In this document: positions 8,694-17,164 of the stretch, in pieces
Position numbering within the stretch: the first letter of the stretch is position 1
Layout of the letters: each line of letters opens with the position of its first letter
Origin: Gammaproteobacteria bacterium 45_16_T64
GTDB lineage: Bacteria > Pseudomonadota > Gammaproteobacteria > Pseudomonadales > Ketobacteraceae
Direction: 5' to 3'
DNA length: 64,000 nt
NCBI GenBank assembly: GCA_002162955.1
Contig: MABD01000040.1
Span: 56,926 to 120,925 of the forward strand
Made by a program: the position numbers and the translations under genes
Notes under the pieces: generated by a model
Databases searched by the model: none
What the model saw: the letters and a program-made list of their open reading frames with translations, nothing else
Told to the model about the DNA's origin: nothing

Positions 8694-9464
8694 CTATTTT
8701 TTATACTTTCCTTGCTGAGAGTTTTGTATCATTTTCGCTAATTCCCCGCTGTCCTTTAGCTGCTTTAATCCCGCGTTAAATGCATCAATAATGGCCTGAG
8801 CATTCTTAGACTTCCTACTTACAATAAGGTGGTAGGAAACCATTCTGGTTGCTTTCGGATGGTGAGTAATCTGACTCATTTCCTGCTTGGTGAGCTCCCC
8901 CTGCATAATTTCATAACCCACATCAATTGAGGCGACAACAAGATCAATACGATTGGCGATAAGTTTCTTGAAATTATTCGACTCTTTGGCGGTTCGATTT
9001 ACCGTTATCTGCCCAGCCTTTTCAGCTTTATCAAATTCTTCCCCGTAAAAATACCCCGTCGTAGCACCGATTGAATAAGGGGCCAGATCCGTGATTTTCT
9101 CCCATTGAATAGGCTTATCCTTACGATGAAACACAACGTCTTTACCTTCTACTACTGGTTCACTGAAAATAAAGTTTTTCTCTCTCTTCTCGTTATGCGT
9201 CCAGATAACAGACCCATCCCATTGTCCATTTTCAGCAACAATAAATGCCCTCTTCCAGGGGAAAAAGCCCCACTCCACCTCCATTCCATTCTTTTTGAGC
9301 GCTTCACTCACGATATGGGAAGCAAAACCATAATGCGCTAATTTTTCCGATAAGTAAGGCGGCCATTCACCATTGGTTAAACGCACAGGGCTTGCAGCAT
9401 AAGTCCAGCTGGACATAAGCATAGATAAACTAGCAATAAGAATATATTTGAAAACAATGGCCAT
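8694..9464 (-). CDS. Periplasmic substrate-binding protein, SBP_bac_3 type
   Basis: Exported 256-residue protein. The ATG at 9464 is chosen because GGGGG lies 7 bp before it and because it gives a clean signal peptide ending in TYA-A; a longer frame reaches 9497. The mature protein starts with VRLTNGEWPPYLS and has GFFPWKRAFIVAE, both typical of amino-acid-type (SBP_bac_3) binding proteins, then GATTGYFYG and NNFKKLIANRIDLVV of the second lobe. No permease lies nearby, so it is an orphan receptor. Similar proteins lie at 2764, 13770, 16399 and 39259. The ligand is unknown. Confidence 0.8.
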   Translation of the reverse strand: MAIVFKYILIASLSMLMSSWTYAASPVRLTNGEWPPYLSEKLAHYGFASHIVSEALKKNGMEVEWGFFPWKRAFIVAENGQWDGSVIWTHNEKREKNFIFSEPVVEGKDVVFHRKDKPIQWEKITDLAPYSIGATTGYFYGEEFDKAEKAGQITVNRTAKESNNFKKLIANRIDLVVASIDVGYEIMQGELTKQEMSQITHHPKATRMVSYHLIVSRKSKNAQAIIDAFNAGLKQLKDSGELAKMIQNSQQGKYKK

Positions 9465-9536
9465 AAGACACCCCCTAAAAACGAACCTACGCATCACTCT
9501 GTTGAGCCGCTTATACGTGTATAGCAGAGCAATGAC

Positions 9537-10781
9537 TCACCGTAAAGTATGAGCCTTATGCACTCTACGCTGATCCTGTAACCTAACGAAGCCAATGATT
9601 TTTGTTAGCTCCAAATGTTGCTTCGCTGATAATGTAGAAAAAGAAACACCGTAACACCAGTCGTTCTCCGATATCTTATCGGATACAACAACACAACCAT
9701 TGGCAACAAATTCCACTTCAGGATGTTCTAACTTAATATGCATCAACACCTCCTCATCATCGCACAATCGCACCGGCAATAAGAATCCAGCGCCTCCAAA
9801 AGCAACATTCATCATTAACCCTACGTAAGTGCCGCAACTGGTTTGAATTTCGATAGGAATACTACAATTCACTCTCGGATGCGTTCGTCTCGACAGGAAT
9901 AGCTTTCTAAAAAAAATCGCCTTACTTAGCAGTAATTTGGACGTATCATTAATCGAGGTAGTAAAGCGGAATTTCACGAACACATCATCTTTATTCATCT
10001 GACAGAAATCCATTTCCGTTCGAGCCCTCAAGGGCTTATCAAGCTCTGGATGAATAAAATCAACTATCCGGATATTATATAAATCAACATGGTCTTGCCA
10101 TTGCCCTAGGGGAAGGATTACTTGAAACCCCAGCAAGCTAATTTGCAGCACGTCTGCATGCAAAAAAACAAGCGCCTCTTCATCAGTCAAGTAACACTCA
10201 AGATCCTCAATCTCATTGTGAATAAGGTACTTAATATATACATCACGAAACATTGTCCGTAACGACTGACGAGACTCCATGTGCACAATCGCCAGATAAA
10301 GATGAATCGATAAGACGGGCAAATATGAGAAGGCAATGACATCATGGACAAACAGTAAGGTACTACGCAAATTAGGTATATCAAATCCCCTCAGCCAGTA
10401 CATCGTTAACCCCGTAATCGCCATCAACGACATTAAGACCATTGACGCAACCAAGAAAACCCTCTGCTTAATAATCAGCTTTTCCGTGGACACACTCTCC
10501 TTTACGCCTGACGTTTTAATCGAACAGAACACCACTAAACTTAATACTCCCACAGCCCATACATTACCGATAAAAAAATGCATAGGACGCGTGTCCGCAA
10601 CTGGCAATAGGCTAATATCAGCAAGTTCAAGTAACTGATTGATGCCAAGATAATATAAGGACAATATCATTACGGCATTAAACCAATGAAGAATACGAAC
10701 TCTTACTGAAAACCGTGACACTCGCACCTGGTTTGCTTGAGCCAACACCTCAAATCCAACTTCAGAATGCATACGATCCAT
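9537..10781 (-). CDS. b-type cytochrome membrane domain fused to PilZ
   Basis: A 414-residue protein with two parts. Residues 25-185 form about four membrane helices resembling the cytochrome b561/hydrogenase b-subunit family, with candidate heme-ligand histidines H32 (LHW), H68 (MHFFIGN), H146 (FVHDV) and H160/H167 (SIHLYLAIVH). Residues 290-400 form a PilZ domain with RTHPR (R299-R303, the RxxxR c-di-GMP motif) and NVAFGG (325-330), where the usual DxSxxG has Ala for Ser. The middle 100 residues look like a YcgR-type N-terminal flavour. I infer an inner-membrane protein joining heme redox chemistry to c-di-GMP binding. It lies 69 bp after a pentaheme lipoprotein gene on the same strand. Confidence 0.75.
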   Translation of the reverse strand: MDRMHSEVGFEVLAQANQVRVSRFSVRVRILHWFNAVMILSLYYLGINQLLELADISLLPVADTRPMHFFIGNVWAVGVLSLVVFCSIKTSGVKESVSTEKLIIKQRVFLVASMVLMSLMAITGLTMYWLRGFDIPNLRSTLLFVHDVIAFSYLPVLSIHLYLAIVHMESRQSLRTMFRDVYIKYLIHNEIEDLECYLTDEEALVFLHADVLQISLLGFQVILPLGQWQDHVDLYNIRIVDFIHPELDKPLRARTEMDFCQMNKDDVFVKFRFTTSINDTSKLLLSKAIFFRKLFLSRRTHPRVNCSIPIEIQTSCGTYVGLMMNVAFGGAGFLLPVRLCDDEEVLMHIKLEHPEVEFVANGCVVVSDKISENDWCYGVSFSTLSAKQHLELTKIIGFVRLQDQRRVHKAHTLR

Positions 10782-10850
10782 ACCTATACTCGCTTATGTC
10801 GCAAACAGTGAGCTATCAAAGAGTTACTCATGATTAATCTTGTCCCTATC

Positions 10851-11414
10851 TCACAATAGTTCATGTAAATCAGTGTCATAAAACTCACTGTAGCGCTCCC
10901 CTACTTTCGTATGACAAGCTCGGCACATCTGATTATTCGAAAATATCGTGTAATCGTACTCATCTATTAGTTCATGTGCGAAATCCATATCTGACTTTCC
11001 ATGGTTATGGCAATGGTTACAACTCACATCCTTATAGGCGGCTTGATCTTGCTGCGTTCGATGACAGTTTTTGCACTCAAGCTTTTTATGATAGCGATTA
11101 CCCTCAAGCTGAAATACCTCTGCGTGATCTCTAGGTAGCAGTGAATTCTCCCAGCTGGTAACGTGAGGCTGATGACATCGATTGCACGTGCCTAGATCCC
11201 CGTGCTTACTTGTATTCACTTGATGACAAGTATCGCAGCGACGCTGAACGCCAAAATAATTTACACGAAGATCTCCAATGACACCTCGCCCATGCCCCCA
11301 TAGCCCAACCGTCCAAAAATCCTCGTTTGGCGATTCCTGAAGTCTCGGGTCGTCACAGCCGGCCAAGATGACCACGCATAACACTATCGCCAACATTTGA
11401 CTCTTTCTAATCAT
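10851..11414 (-). CDS. Pentaheme c-type cytochrome lipoprotein
   Basis: Exported multiheme cytochrome of 187 residues from the ATG at 11414; a longer frame reaches 11468 but would bury the signal peptide. The N-terminus MIRKSQMLAIVLCVVILAGC is a lipoprotein signal with the lipid-modified Cys at position 20. Five CxxCH heme sites are visible: Cys60, Cys77, Cys114, Cys132 and Cys164. Extra His residues between them (HGDLG, QPHVTSW, RYHKK) could be distal ligands. It probably shuttles electrons at the periplasmic side of a membrane. The cytochrome b-PilZ gene follows 69 bp downstream, so the two likely form an operon and a redox pair. The spacing of hemes resembles small tetra/pentaheme carriers, but I cannot name a closer family. 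Confidence 0.85.
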   Translation of the reverse strand: MIRKSQMLAIVLCVVILAGCDDPRLQESPNEDFWTVGLWGHGRGVIGDLRVNYFGVQRRCDTCHQVNTSKHGDLGTCNRCHQPHVTSWENSLLPRDHAEVFQLEGNRYHKKLECKNCHRTQQDQAAYKDVSCNHCHNHGKSDMDFAHELIDEYDYTIFSNNQMCRACHTKVGERYSEFYDTDLHELL

Positions 11415-11573
11415 GAAAATAGCTTTCTTCTCATTAATTCTTGCTTCAATTATAGGACATGGACCCATAATGGAAAATATCGATAGTATTTTTAGGTAAA
11501 GTGCGCTAAACCGTCTAAAATAATTAACGTTGGATATACTATTTCTACTGAAAACCCAGATAGGGAGTTACCC

Positions 11574-11921
11574 GTGATAAAACTCATACCCATATTGATC
11601 GGCGGCGTTACGTTATTCGCATCAAATGCGAATGCACTGGAGTTTTCTGCGGTAGCAGAAACACCATTAACCACGAGTGAAGCAACCGCATTCGACAACT
11701 CTATCAGCCTAGCTAAAGGGATTGAGGCCGGTAGCAATGAAGACGCCATGGAAGAAGCATCAGTAGAATGTCCTAATGATAATCACCCGTCGTTCGTTGT
11801 AGATAGGATTAAGGCCAACTCCTATTGGCTTAGTGGGTCGACCGGCACCGCCGATAAACGTTTTAGCGGCGAAGTGCACTACACCATAAAATGCACCTTT
11901 ACCCACGGCAAGCAACGCTAA
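11574..11921 (+). CDS. Small exported protein of unknown function
   Basis: A 115-residue protein starting with GTG, supported by AGGGAG 6 bp upstream. A signal peptide ends at about ANA-LEF (residue 22). The mature part has two Cys (VECPND and TIKCTF) that could form a disulfide, and a predicted beta-rich C-terminal half. I do not recognise a family. It is followed 18 bp later by cytochrome c', so the two are probably one operon, divergent from the pentaheme lipoprotein gene. Confidence 0.65.
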   Translation: MIKLIPILIGGVTLFASNANALEFSAVAETPLTTSEATAFDNSISLAKGIEAGSNEDAMEEASVECPNDNHPSFVVDRIKANSYWLSGSTGTADKRFSGEVHYTIKCTFTHGKQR

Positions 11922-11939
11922 CATTAAGAGGACACGTTT

Positions 11940-12443
11940 ATGTCTATTAATAAAACGAGTCGTCGCGGTGCGGTTAGTGGTATCGCGATAGCACTGATGT
12001 TTTCCGTTGGTGCCAGTTCCATGGTTAATGCAGAACCTAGAAAATCCAGCACCGAGGCGATGATCAAGTACCGTCACCTATTTATGGAAACCAAAGGCAA
12101 TCATAGCCAAGCAATCAAACTCCTGGTGAAAAAGAAACTCTCCTACAGCCACATCATCGCCCACGCTGAGGCCTTAGCAGCCATGGCGGATGATATGCTA
12201 ACGCTTTTCCCCGCTGGCAGCATGAGTGCTAAATCTCGCGCCCTACCGGCCATTTGGAATGACGATGGCACTGTTAGTGCGGAATTTATTAAGCAAACCG
12301 AAGTCATGCGCTCTGAAGCCAAAAAGATGGTGGAAGTCGCGCAAGAAGGCAATTATAAGAAGATAAAGAAACAAGTCGGAAAGCTCGCAAAGAATGGGTG
12401 TAGAGGTTGCCATACTGATTTTAGAGGGGAAGAAAGCGAGTAG
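11940..12443 (+). CDS. Cytochrome c' family protein
   Basis: Periplasmic cytochrome of 167 residues with a signal peptide cleaved after MVNA (about residue 31). The mature part is helical, begins with a MIKYRHLFMETKGNH segment like the first helix of cytochrome c', and carries a single heme site CRGCH at residues 154-158 close to the C-terminus, the place expected for this four-helix-bundle family. Known members bind NO or CO at the heme iron or carry electrons. AAGAGGA lies upstream of the ATG. It is the second gene of a plus-strand pair and belongs to the same redox neighbourhood as the b-type cytochrome-PilZ fusion. Confidence 0.88.
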   Translation: MSINKTSRRGAVSGIAIALMFSVGASSMVNAEPRKSSTEAMIKYRHLFMETKGNHSQAIKLLVKKKLSYSHIIAHAEALAAMADDMLTLFPAGSMSAKSRALPAIWNDDGTVSAEFIKQTEVMRSEAKKMVEVAQEGNYKKIKKQVGKLAKNGCRGCHTDFRGEESE

Positions 12444-12475
12444 TTAATAGCGTAAGAAAACATCTTCGCTTTGTT

Positions 12476-12527
12476 GTAACAAGCATAAAAAAACCACTCA
12501 ATTGAGTGGTTTTTTTATGCTTGTTAC
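12476..12527. terminator. Bidirectional terminator, 52-bp perfect palindrome
   Basis: The 26-base arms are perfectly complementary with no spacer (centre CAATTG). Each side reads as a GC-containing hairpin (ACCACTCAA/TTGAGTGGT) followed by seven T, so it can end transcription of both the cytochrome c' gene and the convergent porin gene. The outer arms extend the match beyond what a terminator needs. Confidence 0.9.
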
Positions 12528-12533
12528 TGGGAG

Positions 12534-13562
12534 CTAGAAAGTCATTCTATATCCCATGACAAGATTGTTGTCACTATCACTGTCAGCGTAACGCCCCATC
12601 TCTAAATACACATCGGCATTCCCGCCCAATGAATAATATGCGCCAGCCAAAAATCTTGATTCTGTATCTGGGTCATCACCTTCATCCAAATCAACATCAG
12701 CCATCGCATAGCCCATACCAAAGGTAACTTTATCCATTGAATACAAAACTGCGGTATCAACAACAGACGTCACAGATTCATCGGACAGATCTCCATCTTC
12801 ATTATGATCCTCCGTCGTAAACCTCTCAAGGTTCAGCCCTGCATACCACGCCCCAACACTATAAGACACACCCAAAGAAATATCCGTTGTCTCTACTTCC
12901 ACTAAAGTTGTGCTTGTACTTACATCGCCAGTCGTTAGATTTGCGGTCGTTGCATCTTCCCCAACCTCCACTTCATTTTTCATGTAAGCCAACACAATAT
13001 TAAAATCGGCCATTTTGGTCTGACCACCAATAACGTAAGCATCCATATCTTCCTGCTCACCATCATCCCCTTGCCCTTCTACAACCACAGCGGCAAACAA
13101 ACTCACTGGACCGATGGGTTTACTCTTAAATTGCAAGGAGTTTGCAATTCGAAATGAAGACTGCTCAAACGTTCCCGAGTTATATTCAAACATATCCGCA
13201 ACATAGGTAGCATTCATCGGATTATCCGAACGCCCAATAGTCACCGTCCCGTATTTTCGTTCAATACCTGCGTGAGCGTATCGCACACTTATATTGGCAT
13301 CATCATCGGAACTAACCGATGCTCCGCGGCCGCCTTTGTCATTCCCATACTCAGTCTCTAACTTAAAAAAAGCGGTATTCCCACTATCTAACTTAGTCGT
13401 CCCTTTAACACCAAGTCGATGCCCTGCATTAACAATACTAAGATCTTTTTCATGCGCTTCAACAACGGTAAAATGTAAACGTCCATAAACTTCAGCGGCG
13501 TTAGCTATCGAATGTCCAGAAAGCAAAGTGACTGCAGCAAGAGGAATCAATGCCTTATTCAT
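12534..13562 (-). CDS. Gram-negative general porin
   Basis: Outer-membrane porin of 342 residues from the ATG at 13562, which has AGGA 7 bp before it; the frame extends to 13589. A signal peptide ends at NAA-EVYG (about residue 23). The mature start EVYGRLHFTV, the HRLGVKGTTKLDSGNTAFFKLETEYG segment in parts, FGTVTIGRSDNPMNA-like strands and the C-terminal GYRMTF with terminal Phe are classic for the 16-strand trimeric porin family. Loops are rich in Asp and Glu (GDLSDES, DLDEGDDPDTE), common in marine species. Its pore probably admits small polar solutes. The perfect palindrome at 12476-12527 ends its transcript. Confidence 0.9.
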   Translation of the reverse strand: MNKALIPLAAVTLLSGHSIANAAEVYGRLHFTVVEAHEKDLSIVNAGHRLGVKGTTKLDSGNTAFFKLETEYGNDKGGRGASVSSDDDANISVRYAHAGIERKYGTVTIGRSDNPMNATYVADMFEYNSGTFEQSSFRIANSLQFKSKPIGPVSLFAAVVVEGQGDDGEQEDMDAYVIGGQTKMADFNIVLAYMKNEVEVGEDATTANLTTGDVSTSTTLVEVETTDISLGVSYSVGAWYAGLNLERFTTEDHNEDGDLSDESVTSVVDTAVLYSMDKVTFGMGYAMADVDLDEGDDPDTESRFLAGAYYSLGGNADVYLEMGRYADSDSDNNLVMGYRMTF

Positions 13563-13769
13563 GTTAATCGTCCTATCGTTGTGACGCATGGGTTGCTTAA
13601 AAAAGTACCAGCACTCTACACCTCAGTGTAGTACCTAATCTAAAGTGTGCAATTTTTGTTGCTTTTTTTTGACAATTGTAAACGTCGATTCGGAGGGATA
13701 AAAATTCCTAAAATAACACACGTATAAAACACCATCTTAACCCGCAATAAAGAGCGCCGGCGGTTACCT

Positions 13770-14578
13770 CTATTGCTTCACAAAAGCCTCAGCAATGGCC
13801 TTTACCTCACCGTTTTCTTTCATTTCTCTCAGAATGGATAGATACTGAGCCTTAAAATCATCCTTAAAAGGGAAGCCCTCTGCGTTTCCTGTGAACCCAA
13901 GAAAACCCTGCTCAGCACTTATCACCGCCCCTTTTACAATACTCTTACCATCATACTTGCCTTTCTTTTCTAGTTTTTTCAATTCCCATTGAATCGACAA
14001 ACCGTCATTCATATAACAATCCACACGACCAGCAATCAGTTTCAACAAATTAGCGGGGTACCTTTCGTTTCTTGGACGTTGATTTTCCCTTTCTTTACCG
14101 CCGTCCAAAATGCATCACCTCCTGCGGAAAAACCAGCATTGTTACCAACAGACAAACCAAAATAATCTTCCGGCCATTGGCTTCTAGGTTTATTCAAAAC
14201 AGACTTATTGCAATACACCACAAGCTCTTCATCCAGTATCGCAAGATCATAATCCATATAGGGGCGTTCTATTTTTCGCTCATACGGGGGATAAAGCGCA
14301 AATATTTCGCCATCTTCCACTAGGCGAAGCCCTCTCTTCCATGGCAGCGCCGCCAAATCCACGGTATATCCCGGCATTTCCTCAAAAATCTTTTGTAAAA
14401 CAACAGAATAGATACCGGTAACTTTTCCATTCCCTAGAAAAGAATAAGGCGCGTAGGAATCGTCACCATATATTTTGACGCTGACTTCTGCATAAGTTGT
14501 AATCGGCAACACCCCGATAACAATACTGATTAGCAGTATGCGCAATATCGTACAGGAAAAAACATAATTTCGTTGCAT
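13770..14578 (-). pseudogene. Frameshifted SBP_bac_3-type binding protein
   Basis: Two frames together make one periplasmic binding protein. The upstream part (from ATG 14578, AGGAG before it) has a signal peptide, SYAPYSFLGNGK and ALPWKRGLRLVEDG. It runs to KGTP and then leaves frame. The downstream part (from about 14053 to 13770) continues with ANLLKLIAGRVDCY and the rest of the second lobe. Restoring one base in the C-run (GGGG on the plus strand at 14054-14057) joins them as KGTPANLLKL with no missing residues. This is either a recent inactivation or a homopolymer sequencing error. The rest of both halves is well preserved. Full length would be about 269 residues. Confidence 0.8.
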
Positions 14579-14636
14579 GGGACTCCTCCAATTGATGACT
14601 CAATCGTTAGGTAAATATCATCCCCAAATACACCGT

Positions 14637-16205
14637 TTATATTTTAAATCGACACACTTGCCCGCGTAGTTCATCGCACAATTGAATGAGATTACTGCTC
14701 TCACCTTTCGATGCCTCCGTATCAGTGGCAGTATTCTCCGCTATATCCACAATCCTTGTTAAGCTGCGATTAATATCTTCACTCACGGCAGTTTGCTCTT
14801 CAACGGCACTCGCAATTTGCGTAGTCATATCACTGATAGTGGAAATGGCTCCCGTTATCTGATCCAACGATCCTTCTGCAGCATTGGCTTTGCCCACGGT
14901 CGACTCACTGGATTCCTTACCACCTTCCATTACTTTTACCGCTTCGCTCGCCCCAGATTGAAGGCGCTCAATCATATCTTGTATCTCTTGAGTACTCTCT
15001 TGTGTTCGGCTTGCCAAGGTTCGAACCTCATCGGCCACCACGGCAAATCCTCTACCTTGCTCTCCTGCTCGGGCTGCTTCAATTGCTGCGTTTAATGCCA
15101 GTAAGTTAGTTTGCTCTGCAATCCCACGAATAACATCCAAGACCGTCACGATATTTCCGACATCACCTTGCAACGCATTGACAACATTCGCGCCATGCTC
15201 TATTTCTCCCGCTAACTGCGCAACCGACTTTACTGTTTCGCTCAGCACTTCCTTCGCTGCATAGACGCTTTCTTCCGCATGATGGGCCGAATCTGCAGCC
15301 TCCAAGGCATTCCTTGATACTTCTTGGGCAGCGGTACTCATCTGGTTCATCGCAACTGCGGCCTGATCGGTCTCAGAACGTTGATGATCAACCCCCTTGC
15401 TGGTTCTATCTGCATTAATCGCAACTTCAGTTACCGAACGGTTCATGCCATTCATGGTCTCCACGATCTGTTCGATCAATGTATGTATTTTTTCCACGAA
15501 TAGATTAAAATTCGTAGACAATTGTCCGATTTCACCGGGGCTATGTTTTAGTCGTTGCGTCAAATCCCCTTCGCCTTTTGCAATATCCTCTAATGCTGTG
15601 ATCACTTCTGAGATAGGCTTGATTACTACCGTTCTCATCAACAAGGATAGGAAAATAGATAAGACAACATCCAGAAATATAGTCTGCACTGCCAAACGTA
15701 TTAGCGTTTCTTTTAGTAAATCAGTGACATAGCTATCATCAATAAATACAATAGCTTTACCCACTTTATTGATGTTACCACCATCGTCATACGTCAACTC
15801 TCGGTCTGCCAACCCTTCTTCGCTGACTAAAGCCTCATCCTTAACAATCGCGCCAGACATTGACTTGGCACGGCTGGCAATCAACTTTTTCCCATCATAT
15901 AGATACAAACCTTTAACAAACTCAGCCTGTGCCTCTGACTCGAGTATTTTCCCAGTCTGTTCACCTTCAAAATTCCACAACGTCGTAGGCAAACTTAATT
16001 GCAAACGATCTAACAGCAACACGATTTGCCCATCTAACTGTTTTCGTAGAGCTTTTTCGGTAGAAACATAGTTATAGGCACCAAAACCAACTAAGAGTAC
16101 GGTCACACACAACACCGCAATCAAATTGAACTTAAAGCTAATTGAATCCTTCACAATAAACGCACTCTCAACGTATAAATGACCCAGCCACTCCAACAGC
16201 GGCAT
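14637..16205 (-). CDS. Methyl-accepting chemotaxis protein
   Basis: Membrane chemoreceptor of 522 residues. The first helix is at about residues 26-44, a periplasmic ligand region of about 125 residues follows, then a second helix near residue 175, a HAMP segment ([27 protein letters not shown]) and a long cytoplasmic coiled coil. The signalling tip [19 protein letters not shown] and [12 protein letters not shown] are the conserved MCP core that binds CheA and CheW. The ATG has AAGGA 6 bp upstream. It lies between a broken and an intact small binding protein, so it could sense a ligand delivered by one of them; this is inference. No CheA/CheW genes are in the window. Confidence 0.93.
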   Translation of the reverse strand: MPLLEWLGHLYVESAFIVKDSISFKFNLIAVLCVTVLLVGFGAYNYVSTEKALRKQLDGQIVLLLDRLQLSLPTTLWNFEGEQTGKILESEAQAEFVKGLYLYDGKKLIASRAKSMSGAIVKDEALVSEEGLADRELTYDDGGNINKVGKAIVFIDDSYVTDLLKETLIRLAVQTIFLDVVLSIFLSLLMRTVVIKPISEVITALEDIAKGEGDLTQRLKHSPGEIGQLSTNFNLFVEKIHTLIEQIVETMNGMNRSVTEVAINADRTSKGVDHQRSETDQAAVAMNQMSTAAQEVSRNALEAADSAHHAEESVYAAKEVLSETVKSVAQLAGEIEHGANVVNALQGDVGNIVTVLDVIRGIAEQTNLLALNAAIEAARAGEQGRGFAVVADEVRTLASRTQESTQEIQDMIERLQSGASEAVKVMEGGKESSESTVGKANAAEGSLDQITGAISTISDMTTQIASAVEEQTAVSEDINRSLTRIVDIAENTATDTEASKGESSNLIQLCDELRGQVCRFKI

Positions 16206-16398
16206 TCAAATCCTTCAATAACGAAAACATCCCTCTCTATAAAAGTAGACCCTTCTGGATAATTCACATACAAAATCCATCGAAATCTCTCAAATTTTCC
16301 TGATAAACCGAGCCGATAATAAGTTCTATAGCCAGCTTGCGAACACCACAAGTTCAGCAATACTCAACGGAGCAAACTCAATCAACCAGGAGAACGTT

Positions 16399-17154
16399 AT
16401 GAACAGGAATGTCCTTTCGAGCGTACTGACGTTGCTATTAATTGTGTTTTCAAATACAAGTCATGCTGAAACCAAAACCGTTTACCTTACGTCTCTGAGC
16501 TGGCCACCTTATTCGGGCAAAGAGCTTTCCAATAATGGCCCCTCTATTGCGGTAGCGAAAGCGGCATTTAAAGCCATGGGCTACAACCTTGTTGTCGACT
16601 TTTACCCCTGGTCTCGAGCCGTCGCTCTAGCCAAAGATAGCACGTCAAAATATGCGGGCTATTTTCCCGAGTACTATTCAACAAGCGTCGCCCAGGAATT
16701 CCATTACTCAAATGAAATGGGTAATGGTCCCCTAGGTTTTGCACAACAAATCGCAAACCCTATTTCATGGTCATCAATGGATGACCTAGCCAAACTCAAT
16801 ATCGGTGTCGTACAAGATTATGTAAACACCACCGAGCTTGACACTCGCGTTGCCGACGGACGAATCAAAGCAAAAACTGTCACCAGTGATGCCACCAATT
16901 TAGTTAAGCTTGCCAACGGCCGACTCGATTTAGCCGTAGTCGATCAGAATGTGATGAACTATCTAAAGAAAACCAATACACGCCTTAAGCCTATCGCAGA
17001 CAAAATAGAATTTAATTCCACGCTACTGGAAAATAAAAAGCTCTACATCTGCTTTAAGAAAGACGCTAACGGTAAAAAGCTACAAGAGATTTTCGATCAA
17101 GGATTAGGAAGGATCGATATTGAGGGCATTATGAAAAAAGGGCTAAATCTATAG
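16399..17154 (+). CDS. Periplasmic substrate-binding protein, SBP_bac_3 type
   Basis: Exported 251-residue protein with a signal peptide ending at SHA-E (about residue 23) and a strong AGGAG before the ATG. The mature part has LSWPPYSGKEL and VDFYPWSRAVALAKD, the same landmarks as the other small binding proteins in the window, and the second-lobe pattern IGVVQDYVNTTELD then LVKLANGRLDLAVVDQNVM. No transport partners are adjacent. The chemoreceptor gene lies divergently, 193 bp away, which makes a sensing role worth considering. A terminator hairpin overlaps its 3' end. Confidence 0.8.
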   Translation: MNRNVLSSVLTLLLIVFSNTSHAETKTVYLTSLSWPPYSGKELSNNGPSIAVAKAAFKAMGYNLVVDFYPWSRAVALAKDSTSKYAGYFPEYYSTSVAQEFHYSNEMGNGPLGFAQQIANPISWSSMDDLAKLNIGVVQDYVNTTELDTRVADGRIKAKTVTSDATNLVKLANGRLDLAVVDQNVMNYLKKTNTRLKPIADKIEFNSTLLENKKLYICFKKDANGKKLQEIFDQGLGRIDIEGIMKKGLNL

Positions 17155-17160
17155 CCCTTT
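17137..17160. terminator. Terminator overlapping the 3' end of the 16399 gene
   Basis: A 9-bp stem (AAAGGGCTA at 17137-17145, TAGCCCTTT at 17152-17160) with a 6-nt loop, followed by a T-rich stretch on the plus strand. The stop codon lies inside the right arm. It sits between the converging binding-protein and dinG genes and can act in both directions. Confidence 0.6.
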
Positions 17161-17164
17161 AATT

